This document shows, piece after piece, positions 45,001-54,533 of a stretch of 64,000 nucleotides of DNA. Under the pieces are notes generated by a model that did no database searches, was not told where the DNA came from, and saw nothing but the letters and a program-made list of their open reading frames with translations. The translations under genes were made by a program, and so were the position numbers. The stretch's first letter is position 1, and every line of letters begins with the position of its first letter. The stretch is from Ideonella sp. (lineage in GTDB: Bacteria; Pseudomonadota; Gammaproteobacteria; Burkholderiales; Burkholderiaceae_C), in the NCBI GenBank assembly GCA_015075545.1, contig JABTUC010000002.1:248001-312000 (forward strand), written 5' to 3'.

Positions 45001-45599
45001 AGCGCGGCACCCAGCTCGGCTTCACGATCGTGGAGCTGATGGTCGGCATCATGGTGCTGGCGATCCTGCTGGCGATGGGTGGCCCGGGTTTTGCCACCTG
45101 GATGCAGAACTCGCAGATCCGCACGATGTCCGATGCGGTCAAGGATGGCCTGCAACTCGCGCGCGCCGAGGCAGTGCGGCGCAACGCACAGGTGCGCTTC
45201 GAGCTGATGGATTCGCTCGGCGCAGGCTGCGCGCAGGCCACCACCGGCCCGAACTGGATCGTCAGCATGGACGGCGCTGCCGGCGCCTGCAACTCGACCA
45301 ACATGGCCGACGATGCGGCGCCTGCCGCGCCGCGCGTGATCCAGTCGCGGCCCGCCGGCGACGGCTCGCGCAACGCGACGGTCGCCGCGAGCCAGGCGGC
45401 GGTGGTGTTCAACGGCCTGGGCCGTGTCACGCCGGCGCCAGCGGCGGACATCACGATCAATGTCACCAACCCCACCGGGGGTAGTTGCGCGGCGAGCGCC
45501 GGACCGATGCGCTGCCTGCGGATCGTGGTCGGCGCATCGGGGCAGATCCGCATGTGCGACCCGCGCTGGTCGGCCGCCACCAACTCGGAGGGCTGCTGA
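44994..45599 (+). CDS. fimT: Minor pseudopilin FimT/GspH
   Basis: A 201-residue prepilin with a nine-residue leader, cleaved at LG-FTIVELMVGIMVLAILLAM (mature Phe1, Glu5). The C-terminal domain fits GspH/FimT: WMQNSQIRTMSDAVKDGLQL and RAEAVRRNAQVRFELM. In other bacteria this subunit helps prime pilus assembly and, in some, binds DNA for uptake. Translation is coupled to pilE by a seven-base overlap and to pilV by a one-base TGATG overlap. Ends NSEGC with a terminal cysteine. The family name is clear; direct DNA binding is not shown by the sequence. Confidence 0.88.
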   Translation: MLKRGTQLGFTIVELMVGIMVLAILLAMGGPGFATWMQNSQIRTMSDAVKDGLQLARAEAVRRNAQVRFELMDSLGAGCAQATTGPNWIVSMDGAAGACNSTNMADDAAPAAPRVIQSRPAGDGSRNATVAASQAAVVFNGLGRVTPAPAADITINVTNPTGGSCAASAGPMRCLRIVVGASGQIRMCDPRWSAATNSEGC

Positions 45600-46015
45600 T
45601 GAACACCCGTCGCACAAGGCAAGCCGGCTTCTCGCTGATCGAGGCGATGGTGGCGATCCTCATCTTCTCGATCGGCGTGCTGGCGATGATCGCACTGCAG
45701 GTGACTTCGGTGCGGCAGTCGACCAATGCCCGCTATCGATCCGAAGCAGCGCTGCTGGCCAACCGGTTGATCGGCGAGATGTGGACCACCGATCGCGTGA
45801 CCGCGACGCTGCAGGCCAACTACAACACCGGCGGCGCGGCCTACACCACCTGGGCCAATGCGGTGCAGGCCACGCTGCCGGCGTCGGGCGCGAGCGCGCC
45901 GGATGTGGTGGTGGCCAACGACGGTCAGGTCACCGTCAACCTGTTCTGGAAGGCGCCCAACGAGGCCGCCAGTGAACCGGCGCATCGATACACCACGATC
46001 GCGCGCATCCGTTGA
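45599..46015 (+). CDS. pilV: Minor pilin PilV
   Basis: A 138-residue minor pilin with leader of ten residues and cleavage site AG-FSLIEAMVAILIFSIGVLAM (Glu5 present), followed by ALQVTSVRQSTNARYRSEAALLANRLIGEMW, the PilV pattern. Forms part of the PilVWX-FimT initiation complex at the inner membrane. GGAGGG lies six bases before the ATG at 45599, inside the end of fimT. Short C-terminal domain (about 90 residues) compared with 150-180 in Pseudomonas, ending TIARIR. Confidence 0.9.
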   Translation: MNTRRTRQAGFSLIEAMVAILIFSIGVLAMIALQVTSVRQSTNARYRSEAALLANRLIGEMWTTDRVTATLQANYNTGGAAYTTWANAVQATLPASGASAPDVVVANDGQVTVNLFWKAPNEAASEPAHRYTTIARIR

Positions 46016-46022
46016 GGCCGCC

Positions 46023-47108
46023 ATGAACAGCCACCGCACTTCGAGCACCCGCCGCCGCAGCGGCTTCACGCTGGTCGAGCTGATGGTCGGCCTGGCGATC
46101 GGAATGATCGGCGTCATCATCATGATGCAGGTGTTCGCGATCTCCGAAGGCTACAAGCGCACGACCACCGGCGGCGACGACGCGCAGAACAACGGCGCGA
46201 TCGGCCTCTACGGCCTGCAGCGCGACATCCGCATGGCCGGCCAGGGGTCGAACTCGTTCGTCGACAACGCGGCCTCGACGTCGGCCTACTCGCTGATCGG
46301 CTGCAACCTGGCGCTGCGCGCCGGCGTCACGATCAACGCGCTCGGCCCGCTGACGATCAACCATGCGTCGATCCCGGCCGGCGACGCCAACACCGACACG
46401 CTGCTGCTGTTCTACAGCAGCAGCGACGACGGGCCCGAGGGCGACCGCATCGACGCGCAGCCCGCGACCAACACCTACACGATGGCGAGCTTCCTGGCCA
46501 CCGGCGGCACGCCGTCGTTCGCGGCCAACGATTGGGTGGTGGCGCACCCGTCGCCGCGTCCGAACCCCTGCGACCTGTCGATGACGCAGGTCTCGGCGCT
46601 GGCCACCAGCGACGTCACCGTGACCACCGGCGTCGCCGGCATGACCGGCGGCGCACTGTTCGATCTCGGGCAGGCCCCGCGCTTCGTCGCCTACCGCATC
46701 GTCAACGGCAACCTGACGATGTGCGACTACATGGTCAACGACTGCAGCAACAACGCGGCGGGCAACTGGCCGGTCATCGCCGCCAACGTCGTCAGCCTGC
46801 GCGCGCAGTACGGACGCGACACCACCGCGGCCCCGATGGACGGCACCGTCGACGCCTTCGACCAGACGACGCCGGGCAACATGTGCGACTGGGTGCGCAT
46901 GCGTGCGGCGCGGCTCGTGCTGGTGTCGCGCAGCGCGCAGCTCGAGAAGGACGCGGTGACGGCCGCCGCACCCACCTGGGCCGGCAGCGCCGGCAACGCC
47001 ATCGACCTCAGCGGCGACGCGTCGTGGCAGAGGTATCGCTACAAGACCTTCGAAACGGTGGTGCCGCTGCGCAACATCGCCTGGCTGGGAGTTCAAGCGG
47101 GATGCTGA
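46023..47108 (+). CDS. pilW: Minor pilin PilW
   Basis: A 361-residue minor pilin with a 14-residue leader, cleavage site SG-FTLVELMVGLAIGMIGVIIM and a large C-terminal domain typical of PilW (EGYKRTTTGGDDAQNNGAIG, GLYGLQRDIRMAGQG). Works with PilV, PilX and PilY1 in priming and capping the pilus. Seven bases separate it from pilV; a GAGG ribosome site precedes the ATG. Its stop overlaps the pilX start in the same ATGCTGA arrangement as pilE-fimT. The terminal residue is cysteine (VQAGC). Confidence 0.9.
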   Translation: MNSHRTSSTRRRSGFTLVELMVGLAIGMIGVIIMMQVFAISEGYKRTTTGGDDAQNNGAIGLYGLQRDIRMAGQGSNSFVDNAASTSAYSLIGCNLALRAGVTINALGPLTINHASIPAGDANTDTLLLFYSSSDDGPEGDRIDAQPATNTYTMASFLATGGTPSFAANDWVVAHPSPRPNPCDLSMTQVSALATSDVTVTTGVAGMTGGALFDLGQAPRFVAYRIVNGNLTMCDYMVNDCSNNAAGNWPVIAANVVSLRAQYGRDTTAAPMDGTVDAFDQTTPGNMCDWVRMRAARLVLVSRSAQLEKDAVTAAAPTWAGSAGNAIDLSGDASWQRYRYKTFETVVPLRNIAWLGVQAGC

Positions 47109-47716
47109 ACCATCACACCCCAAGCGCGGACACCCGCGCACCGCAACGCGGCAATGTGCTGCTGATCGCGCTGATCCTGCTGGTGGCGCTCAGCCTGGCC
47201 GGCATCGCGCTGATCCGCTCGGTGTCGACCTCGAACATGATCGCCGGCAACCTGGCGTTCCAGCAGGCGGCGACACACTCGGCCGATACGGGCATCGAGA
47301 CCGCGGTGGCGTTTCTCGAGGCCAGCAGCGCCGGCAACAGCACGACGCTGCACAACAGCGTGCTCAGCGGCGGCGGCACGCGCTATGTGGCGCTGCGCCA
47401 GGACCCCGCCGCCGGGCAGTCATGGGACGCGTACTGGAATGCCACGCTGGCCGGATCGGGTGCCGTCAACACGCTGGCGGCCGACGCCGCCGGCAACACC
47501 GTGTCGTACGTGATTCACCGCCTGTGCAACGCCACCGGCGCGCCCGCCTACCCCGGTTGCTCGTCATCGCCGACCGACGCCACCTCGGCCGGCAACAGCC
47601 AAGGCTCCGGCGTCGTCCAGCTGGCGTCGCCGCGACAGGTCTATTACCGCATCACGGCGCGCGTAGCCGGGCCGCGCAACACGCTGAGCTACGTGCAAGT
47701 CATCGTCGCCATCTAA
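47102..47716 (+). CDS. pilX: Minor pilin PilX
   Basis: A 204-residue PilX-type protein. The N-terminus has the PilX_N pattern QRGNVLLIALILLVALSLAG: cleavage would follow G17, but mature residue 1 is Asn and position 5 is Ile, so the Phe1 and Glu5 of normal pilins are missing, as is usual for PilX/GspK-like tip subunits. Residues 50-204 include SADTGIETAVAFLE and RITARVAGPRNTLSYVQVIV. It probably sits at the tip beneath PilY1. Translation starts in the pilW stop region. Confidence 0.88.
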   Translation: MLNHHTPSADTRAPQRGNVLLIALILLVALSLAGIALIRSVSTSNMIAGNLAFQQAATHSADTGIETAVAFLEASSAGNSTTLHNSVLSGGGTRYVALRQDPAAGQSWDAYWNATLAGSGAVNTLAADAAGNTVSYVIHRLCNATGAPAYPGCSSSPTDATSAGNSQGSGVVQLASPRQVYYRITARVAGPRNTLSYVQVIVAI

Positions 47717-47742
47717 CTACTCAATCCACCTGCGAGGCTGTC

Positions 47743-50700
47743 ATGGCATCACGCAACCACGCTTTTCGAAACCGTGCCCCGGCGCTGGTGCGAGCGCTCG
47801 CCCTGGCGCCGCTCGCGCTGGCGGCCTCGTCGTTCGCCGACACCACCGACCTCTCGTCGCTGCCGCTGATCACGTCGGCACCGCAGATCGTCAAGCCGAA
47901 CCTGATGTTCATCCTCGACGATTCGGGATCGATGGCGTGGACCCACATGCCAGACACGGTGGAAGACTGGGGGCAAGACGGATCGGGAACCAAGAAGTAC
48001 GGCTACGTTAGTGCCCAGTGCAACGGCGTCTACTACAACCCGTCGATCACCTATGTGCCACCCGTCCAGGTCTCGTCGACTGGCACGATCTCGGACTATC
48101 CGAACGCCAGCTTCACCGCGGCACGGATGAATGGCTACAACAGCAGTTCGACTGCGGTCGATCTCAGCACGAACTTCCAGGCGTGGACGACCTCCAGCGT
48201 CAATAACACCAACCTCAACGGCACCTCCGACACCTTGCAGCCTGCGTACTACTACAAGTACAGCGGCTCGGAATTGACTCCGACCCAGAAGAACTACTTG
48301 AACAACACGAGCACTTTCTACAGCGAGTGCATGAGTAATGTCGGCGTTGCGCCGGGCAGCGGCGTGTTCACTAAGGTACTGGTGGATGGCGTTTCGGGCC
48401 CCGCCGGTCGCACCGACGAGCGGCAGAACTTCGCCAACTGGTACAGCTACTACCGCTCGCGGATGCTGATGATGAAGACCGCCACCGGCATGGCGTTCCG
48501 CAACGTCGGCAATGAGTTCCGGATCGGCTACATGACGATCAACAACAACGTGAGCCCGTCGTTCCTGAACATCACCGACTTCGATGCGACGCAGAAGTAC
48601 GACTGGTACAACAAGGTCTACGGCGCGTCGCCGAGCAGCTCGACGCCACTGCAGCCGGCGCTGTCCAATGCCGGGCTTATCTATGCGAACAAGCTGGGGT
48701 CCCTGTACGGACGGACCGTGAACGATCCGGTCCAGTACTCGTGCCAGAAGAACTTCACGCTGCTGTCGACCGACGGCTACTGGAACGGCCCCATCGGCTT
48801 CCGCGAGGACGGCGTGACGGCGGTCGGCAATGCCGATGCCGGCGAGCCGGCGCCATTCGGTGACGGCGGCACCGCGAGCAGCGGCTACACGACGAACATC
48901 GTCGTCACCGCGGCGACCAGGTGGTCGCAGGTGTCGTCGATCAAGGTCGACGGCCAGGAGATCCTTTCCGGGGTTGTCACTATCACGAATGGCGGCAACA
49001 GTGCATACAAGCTTGCTACTGCCATTGCCACGAAGATCAACGCCTGCACGGGAGGAAAGACCGGTAGTTGCGCCATTGGCGGCTACAAGGCGACGGCCTC
49101 GGGTGCCACGGTCTTCGTTGTCGCGCCGGCCGCGGCTGGCGCGCTGGCTTCGTCCCCGGTGATCGGCACGTCCAATGCCACTGTGACCGGAACCGCCTTC
49201 GCGGAGTCGGCCGTGGCTGCCGGCGGCACCCCGGACACGCTGGCCGACGTGGCGATGTACTACTACAACAACGACCTGCGCTCGGCCGCGTTGGGCAACG
49301 AGACCGGAGCACTCGGCAACTCCGTGTCGGACAACAACGTGCCCACGGGCGGCGACGATGCCGCTCCCTGGCAGCACATGAATACCTTCACGCTCGGTCT
49401 TGGTGCGCCTGGGCGGATGATTTACTCGCCGACCTACAAGAGCGACACCAGCGGCGACTACTACGACGTGAAGACCGGCGCCAAGAACTGGCCGACGCCG
49501 TCGGCAAACGACCCGGCGACGATCGACGATCTGTGGCACGCAGCGGTCAACGGCCGCGGACACTACTTCGCCGCCACCGACCCCAACAGCCTGAGCGTCG
49601 GTCTGAACTCCGCGTTGCAGGCGGTGACCGCGATGACCAGCGACTCGGCGGCGGCGACCACCAGCAATCCGAACGTGACCGCGGGCGACAACTACATCTA
49701 CAGCTCGACCTTCCGCTCTGCCGAGTGGTGGGGTGAACTCGAGCGGCGCCAGATCGACGCCGGCACCGGCGAGGTGGCGGCTTCGTCCGATTGGACCGCG
49801 GCGACGCAGCTCGACGCCAACGCTTCGCGCACGATCTACACCTTCGATGCGGGGGCGGCCAACAAGCTCAAGACGTTCTTGTGGGCGAACCTGTCGTCGT
49901 CGGGCTCGCCATCGGAGCAGGATTACTTCAAGACCGCGTACCTGCAGGGCGTGGCGTCGTATCAGGGTGGCAAACCGGCGCTGAGCCAGTTCTGCTCGTC
50001 CGGCGCGATCTGCCTGAGTTCGGGTGACCAGACGTCGGCTGGCGGCGCAGCGCTGGTGAACTTCCTGCGTGGCGACCGCAGCAACGAGGGCCCCGCAGAC
50101 GTCACGGCCAAGTACTTCCGGGCACGCACCCACGTGCTGGGCGACATCGTCAACTCCGAGGCGGTGTACGTGAAGCGGCCGATGTTCGACTACGTCGATA
50201 CCGGCTACTCGGCGTTCAAGACAGCCAACGCGAGCCGCACGCCGATGGTGTACGTGGGCGCCAACGACGGCATGCTGCACGCCTTCAACAGCGATACCGG
50301 GGCCGAGACCTGGGCGTACGTGCCCAAGCTGCTGTTCCCGACGCTGTACCGGCTGGCCGACAAGTTCTACGCCACCAACCATCAGTTCTACGTCGACGGC
50401 TCGCCGACGGTGGGCGACGCCTACTTCGGCGGTGCCTGGCACACCGTGCTGGTGGGCGGCTTCAACGGTGGCGGGCGCGGGTATTACGCGCTCGACGTCA
50501 CCGACCCGGCGAATCCGAAGGCGCTGTGGGAGTTCAACGATTCCAACATGGGCCTGAGCTTCGGCCGACCCGAGATCACCAAGCTGCAGGACGGCACCTG
50601 GGTAGCCATCTTCACCTCGGGGTACAACAACGTGAGCCCCGGTGACGGCCAGGGTTACCTGTACGTGGTGAACCTCCAGACCGGGGCGATCGTCAAATCG

Positions 50701-51588
50701 ATCGGCACGGGCGTTGGCAGCGATACGGCGGCGGTGACCGGCGCGTGCTCGACGGCGCCGTGCCCGAGCGGGCTGGGGCAGATCCGCGCCTGGGTCGACA
50801 ACACGCGCTACGACAACACCACCACCAAGGTCTACGGCGGCGACCTGTACGGCAACCTGTGGCGCTTCGACGTCAACGGCTCCGGCGGGGCGGTGCTGCT
50901 GGCCACGCTGTCGGGCCCGGACGGTGCGCGGCAATCGCTGACCGCGCGGCCCGAGCTGGGCAAGGTGTCGGGCTATTCGGTCGTCTACGTCGGCACCGGG
51001 CGATACCTGGGCGGCACGGACCTGGCCAACACCGACGTGCAGTCGATCTACGCGATCAAGGACACCGGCGCCAGCGTCGGCAACCCGCGCAGCGACGTCG
51101 GGGCGACCGGGTTCGTGAAGCAGACGCTGACCAACGATGTCTGCCCCACCGGGTCGCAGTTCTGCGACGCGGGCTCGGCGATCCGCACTGGAACATCGAA
51201 CGGGGTCAATTTCGCGACCCAGAAGGGCTGGTTCGTCGACCTCCCCGGTACGCGCGAGCGCGCCTCCACCGACCCGCAACTGGCGCTGGGCACCTTGTCG
51301 GTGACGACCAACATGCTCAACCCGAGCGCGTGCTCGGTCGGCGGCACGAGCTACGTGAACTTCTTCGACTACCGCACCGGCGCTCCGATCAAGGGCGCCA
51401 GCGACATGGTCAGCGTGTTCCTCGGCGACGCGCTGGCGACGCGACCGGTGCAGCTGAAGTTCACCGACGGGACGGTGCGCAGCCTGGTGCGGATGTCGAA
51501 CAACACCTGGCGCACGCCGAACGCGCCGATCCCGCCCTCTGGCATCGGCACGCGGCGCACCTCCTGGCGCGAGCTGATCGTCGAGTAG
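47743..51588 (+). CDS. pilY1: Pilus tip adhesin PilY1
   Basis: A 1281-residue secreted protein of the PilC/PilY1 family that sits at the pilus tip and contributes to adhesion, mechanosensing and pilus assembly. Signal peptide about 1-33 (cut after ASSFA). An N-terminal von Willebrand A-like domain has the MIDAS start ILDDSGSMAW at about 57-66; residues about 378-493 form an inserted beta-rich, Thr/Ala-rich module; the domain then resumes at DTLADVAMYYYNNDLR. The C-terminal half (about 790-1250) is the PilY1 beta-propeller (PMVYVGANDGMLHAFNSD, YYALDVTDPANPKALWEF, VYGGDLYGNLWRFD). An aspartate-rich calcium loop like that of P. aeruginosa is not obvious. Lower G+C than its neighbours. Terminator follows at 51611. 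Confidence 0.94.
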   Translation: MASRNHAFRNRAPALVRALALAPLALAASSFADTTDLSSLPLITSAPQIVKPNLMFILDDSGSMAWTHMPDTVEDWGQDGSGTKKYGYVSAQCNGVYYNPSITYVPPVQVSSTGTISDYPNASFTAARMNGYNSSSTAVDLSTNFQAWTTSSVNNTNLNGTSDTLQPAYYYKYSGSELTPTQKNYLNNTSTFYSECMSNVGVAPGSGVFTKVLVDGVSGPAGRTDERQNFANWYSYYRSRMLMMKTATGMAFRNVGNEFRIGYMTINNNVSPSFLNITDFDATQKYDWYNKVYGASPSSSTPLQPALSNAGLIYANKLGSLYGRTVNDPVQYSCQKNFTLLSTDGYWNGPIGFREDGVTAVGNADAGEPAPFGDGGTASSGYTTNIVVTAATRWSQVSSIKVDGQEILSGVVTITNGGNSAYKLATAIATKINACTGGKTGSCAIGGYKATASGATVFVVAPAAAGALASSPVIGTSNATVTGTAFAESAVAAGGTPDTLADVAMYYYNNDLRSAALGNETGALGNSVSDNNVPTGGDDAAPWQHMNTFTLGLGAPGRMIYSPTYKSDTSGDYYDVKTGAKNWPTPSANDPATIDDLWHAAVNGRGHYFAATDPNSLSVGLNSALQAVTAMTSDSAAATTSNPNVTAGDNYIYSSTFRSAEWWGELERRQIDAGTGEVAASSDWTAATQLDANASRTIYTFDAGAANKLKTFLWANLSSSGSPSEQDYFKTAYLQGVASYQGGKPALSQFCSSGAICLSSGDQTSAGGAALVNFLRGDRSNEGPADVTAKYFRARTHVLGDIVNSEAVYVKRPMFDYVDTGYSAFKTANASRTPMVYVGANDGMLHAFNSDTGAETWAYVPKLLFPTLYRLADKFYATNHQFYVDGSPTVGDAYFGGAWHTVLVGGFNGGGRGYYALDVTDPANPKALWEFNDSNMGLSFGRPEITKLQDGTWVAIFTSGYNNVSPGDGQGYLYVVNLQTGAIVKSIGTGVGSDTAAVTGACSTAPCPSGLGQIRAWVDNTRYDNTTTKVYGGDLYGNLWRFDVNGSGGAVLLATLSGPDGARQSLTARPELGKVSGYSVVYVGTGRYLGGTDLANTDVQSIYAIKDTGASVGNPRSDVGATGFVKQTLTNDVCPTGSQFCDAGSAIRTGTSNGVNFATQKGWFVDLPGTRERASTDPQLALGTLSVTTNMLNPSACSVGGTSYVNFFDYRTGAPIKGASDMVSVFLGDALATRPVQLKFTDGTVRSLVRMSNNTWRTPNAPIPPSGIGTRRTSWRELIVE

Positions 51589-51610
51589 TCGAGACGACGG
51601 CTCACTGATC

Positions 51611-51640
51611 ACAACGCCCCGGCCCGCGCCGGGGCGTTGT
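51611..51640 (+). terminator. Hairpin terminator of the pilus operon
   Basis: A 13-base-pair perfect stem (ACAACGCCCCGG at 51611-51622 with CCGGGGCGTTGT at 51629-51640, plus one inner C-G pair), loop CCGC. It is followed by CTTATGC rather than a T run, so termination is likely but imperfect by the textbook rule. It lies 22 bases after the pilY1 stop. Confidence 0.75.
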
Positions 51641-51663
51641 CTTATGCTTGCGAGCCACCTGCC

Positions 51664-52782
51664 ATGACGCCCTCGCAGATCATCGTGCTCGCCACGCCGG
51701 TTTTTCTCGGCGCGATCACGCTCGAGCTGGTGGTCGGTATCGCGCGCGGCCGCAACACCTACCGCCTGCACGACGCGCTGGCCAGCATCGGGCTGGGCAT
51801 GATGAGCCAGCTCGTCGGGCTGTTCACCAAGCTGCTGGCGATCGGGCTCTATGTTGCCGCGTACGAGCACGTGGCGCTGTGGCGGCTGCCGAGCGATTCG
51901 CTCGCGGTGTGGCTCGGCGCGCTGCTGCTGTACGACCTGTGCTACTACTGGCTGCACCGCGCGGGGCACCGCATCGGCATCTTCTGGGCCGCGCACGTGG
52001 TGCACCACCAGAGCGAGGACTACAACCTGTCGACCGCGCTGCGCCAGACCTCCAGCGGCGCGCTGCTCGGCTGGCTGTTCTACCTGCCGATGGCCGTGCT
52101 GGGCGTGCCGCCGCTGGTGTTCGGCACGGTGGCGCTGATCGACCTGCTGTACCAGTTCTGGGTGCACACGCAGCAGGTCGGCAAGCTCGGCTGGTTCGAC
52201 CGCTGGTTCTGCTCGCCGTCGAACCACCGTGTGCACCATGCGGTCAACGACCGCTACCTCGACCGCAACTACGGCGGCATCCTGATCGTGTGGGACCGCC
52301 TGTTCGGCAGCTTCGAGGAGGAGCGCGACGACGAGCCTTGCGTCTACGGCACGCGCGCGCCGCTGCGCAGCTTCGACCCGCTGTGGGCCAACCTCGAGGT
52401 CTATGCGGCGCTGGCGCGCGACGCCTGGCATGCCTGCTCGTGGTGGGACAAGCTGCGCATCTGGTTCATGCCGCCGGGCTGGCGGCCGGCGGACGTGGCG
52501 CAGCGGTTCCCGAAGCCGGCGTTTCGCATCGAGGCGGTGCAGCGCTTCGACCCGCTGATGTCGCGCGGCGCGAAGGTCGCGGCGTTCGGGCTGTTTGTTG
52601 TGCTGTTGATTGGCGCCTGTGTGCTGTTGTGGTTCGCGCACCAGTGGTCGCCGCCGACGCTGCTGATCGGCGCCGTGCTCATCGTCGTCGGGCTGTGGGT
52701 GGTGGGCCGGCTCGGCGAAGGCGGCGCGCGAAGCCGAAGCTTCGCCGCTGCAACGGCCGACCGTACGAGCGCTGCGCCCTAA
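51664..52782 (+). CDS. Sterol desaturase / fatty acid hydroxylase-family membrane protein
   Basis: A 372-residue integral membrane di-iron enzyme of the fatty acid hydroxylase superfamily. The histidine clusters are present in order: HRAGH (about residue 99), HVVHH (about 113) and HRVHH (about 189), with [10 protein letters not shown] and WVHTQQVG, the standard family layout. Several hydrophobic helices precede and separate them, and one or two lie at the C-terminus. Related proteins hydroxylate or desaturate lipids; the substrate is unknown. The gene ends in a stop that overlaps the ruvB stop on the other strand. Start ATG 51664 has no strong ribosome site. Confidence 0.88.
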   Translation: MTPSQIIVLATPVFLGAITLELVVGIARGRNTYRLHDALASIGLGMMSQLVGLFTKLLAIGLYVAAYEHVALWRLPSDSLAVWLGALLLYDLCYYWLHRAGHRIGIFWAAHVVHHQSEDYNLSTALRQTSSGALLGWLFYLPMAVLGVPPLVFGTVALIDLLYQFWVHTQQVGKLGWFDRWFCSPSNHRVHHAVNDRYLDRNYGGILIVWDRLFGSFEEERDDEPCVYGTRAPLRSFDPLWANLEVYAALARDAWHACSWWDKLRIWFMPPGWRPADVAQRFPKPAFRIEAVQRFDPLMSRGAKVAAFGLFVVLLIGACVLLWFAHQWSPPTLLIGAVLIVVGLWVVGRLGEGGARSRSFAAATADRTSAAP

Positions 52783-53855
52783 GGTTCGAACAGATCGCTT
52801 GCCCGCTGCGGCGGCGCCGCACCGAGGTGCCGGTACGCCGCCAGCGTGGCGACGCGGCCTCGCGGCGTGCGCTGCAGGTAGCCCTGCTGGATCAGGTAGG
52901 GCTCGATCACGTCCTCGATCGTGTCGCGCTCTTCGCCGATCGCCGCGGCCACGTTGTCGAGGCCGACCGGTCCGCCGTCGAAACGGTGCACCACCGCTTC
53001 GAGCAGCTTGCGGTCCATCACGTCGAGGCCGAGCGGGTCGACGTCGAGCATCGCCAGCGCCTGCCCGGCGATGGCGTGCGTGATGCGGCCCTGCGCCTTC
53101 ACCTCGGCGTAGTCGCGCACGCGGCGCAGCAGTCGGTTGGCGATGCGCGGCGTGCCGCGAGCTCGCCGCGCGATCTCGGCGCCGCCGGCGTCGTCGATCG
53201 GCACCGACAGCAACTGCGCCGAGCGGTGAACGATGCGCGCCAGCTCTTCGTGGGTGTAGAACTCCAGCCGTGCCACGATGCCGAAGCGGTCGCGCAGCGG
53301 GTTGGTCAGCATGCCGGCGCGGGTGGTGGCGCCCACCAGCGTGAACGGCTGCAGGTCGAGCTTGATCGAGCGTGCGGCCGGCCCCTCGCCGATCATGATG
53401 TCGATCTGGTAGTCCTCCAGCGCGGGGTAGAGGATCTCCTCGACCACCGGCGACAGGCGGTGGATCTCGTCGATGAACAGCACGTCGTTGCGCTCGAGGT
53501 TGGTCAGGATCGCTGCCAGATCCTTCGGCTTCTCGAGCACCGGCCCCGAGGTGTGGCGCAGGTTGACGCCGAGTTCGGCGGCGATGATGTGGCTGAGCGT
53601 CGTCTTGCCCAGCCCCGGCGGGCCGAACAGCAGCACGTGGTCGAGCGCTTCATCGCGCTGGCGCGCCGCGCCGATGAAGATCTCGAGTTGCTCGCGCGTC
53701 TTGGCCTGGCCGACGTAGTCGCCCAGGCGGCGCGGGCGCAGCGCGCGCTCGAGCGCCTCCTCCTGCGGCGACTGCCTGGCCGCGCCGACGGTGCGCGGCG
53801 GCGTGCCGGGGTCGGCGAGGTCGTCGGTCTGAATGCCCATGCGGCGATTGTCCAT
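52779..53855 (-). CDS. ruvB: Holliday junction branch migration helicase RuvB
   Basis: AAA+ motor that drives Holliday-junction branch migration with RuvA. The 358-residue protein has Walker [11 protein letters not shown] at about 79-88, Walker [11 protein letters not shown], sensor 1 [10 protein letters not shown], the arginine finger in NPLRDRFGI and the C-terminal winged helix with [20 protein letters not shown]. It follows ruvA by 52 bases on the same strand; ruvC is not in the window. Its stop codon overlaps that of the convergent desaturase gene. An alternative start five codons later (53840) is possible. Confidence 0.97.
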   Translation of the reverse strand: MDNRRMGIQTDDLADPGTPPRTVGAARQSPQEEALERALRPRRLGDYVGQAKTREQLEIFIGAARQRDEALDHVLLFGPPGLGKTTLSHIIAAELGVNLRHTSGPVLEKPKDLAAILTNLERNDVLFIDEIHRLSPVVEEILYPALEDYQIDIMIGEGPAARSIKLDLQPFTLVGATTRAGMLTNPLRDRFGIVARLEFYTHEELARIVHRSAQLLSVPIDDAGGAEIARRARGTPRIANRLLRRVRDYAEVKAQGRITHAIAGQALAMLDVDPLGLDVMDRKLLEAVVHRFDGGPVGLDNVAAAIGEERDTIEDVIEPYLIQQGYLQRTPRGRVATLAAYRHLGAAPPQRASDLFEP

Positions 53856-53907
53856 CGGGCGCGGGTCCGTCGACCCGCGCCGCTGCGATCGTTCGCGCGG
53901 TCGCGTG

Positions 53908-54480
53908 TCAGCGCGACAGCGCGCGCAGGGCCTGTTTGATGCCCTCGGCCACCGCGATGTCGGGCGGCAGTTGCTTCAGCGCGGCGCCGGCTTCGCGCTC
54001 GTTGTAGCCCAGCGCCAGCAGAGCCTGCACGATGTCGGCCTGTGCATCGTTGCTGACGGCCGCCGCTCCCGACAGATCGGGCGCGAGCTTGTCCTTTAGC
54101 TCGAGCAGCAGCCGCTCGGCCGTCTTCTTGCCAATACCCGGCACCTTGACCAGCCTTGCGCCGTCCTGCCGCGACACCGCCTGCGCCAGCTCGGGCACCG
54201 AGAGGCCAGAGAGGATCGCCAGTGCGGTGCGCGGCCCGACGCCGGCGATGCGGATCAACTGCCGGAAGGTCGCGCGCTCGGCGGCGGCGCCGAAACCGTA
54301 CAGCAGGTGCGCGTCTTCGCGCACCACCAGATGGGTCAGCAACGTGACGCGCTCGCCGAGCGCCGGCAGGTTGTAGAAGGTGCTCATCGGCACGTCGAGT
54401 TCGTAGCCGACGCCGCCGACGTCGATCAGCACCTGCGGTGGCGCCTTGTCAGCGAGCGTGCCCGTGAGCCGACCGATCAT
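53908..54480 (-). CDS. ruvA: Holliday junction branch migration protein RuvA
   Basis: DNA-binding tetramer that holds the four-way junction for RuvB. The 190-residue protein starts [20 protein letters not shown], has the OB-fold followed by two helix-hairpin-helix motifs ([16 protein letters not shown] and [16 protein letters not shown]), a flexible Ala/Ser linker and domain III ([17 protein letters not shown]), which binds RuvB. Normal length. The operon with ruvB is conserved. It lies 53 bases after the two-component regulator gene on the same strand. Confidence 0.97.
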   Translation of the reverse strand: MIGRLTGTLADKAPPQVLIDVGGVGYELDVPMSTFYNLPALGERVTLLTHLVVREDAHLLYGFGAAAERATFRQLIRIAGVGPRTALAILSGLSVPELAQAVSRQDGARLVKVPGIGKKTAERLLLELKDKLAPDLSGAAAVSNDAQADIVQALLALGYNEREAGAALKQLPPDIAVAEGIKQALRALSR

Positions 54481-54533
54481 GGCCGGCGATTATCGCCGCG
54501 GCCAGTGCGCGCGCCGCAGCGCGGCGCGGCGAT

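Noticed and set aside
47749-52641. Very long open frame (about 1630 codons) antisense to pilY1
   Set aside because: High-GC codon use of pilY1 keeps the opposite frame open; the product is His/Arg/Val-rich without any domain, and it overlaps a clear PilY1 and desaturase.
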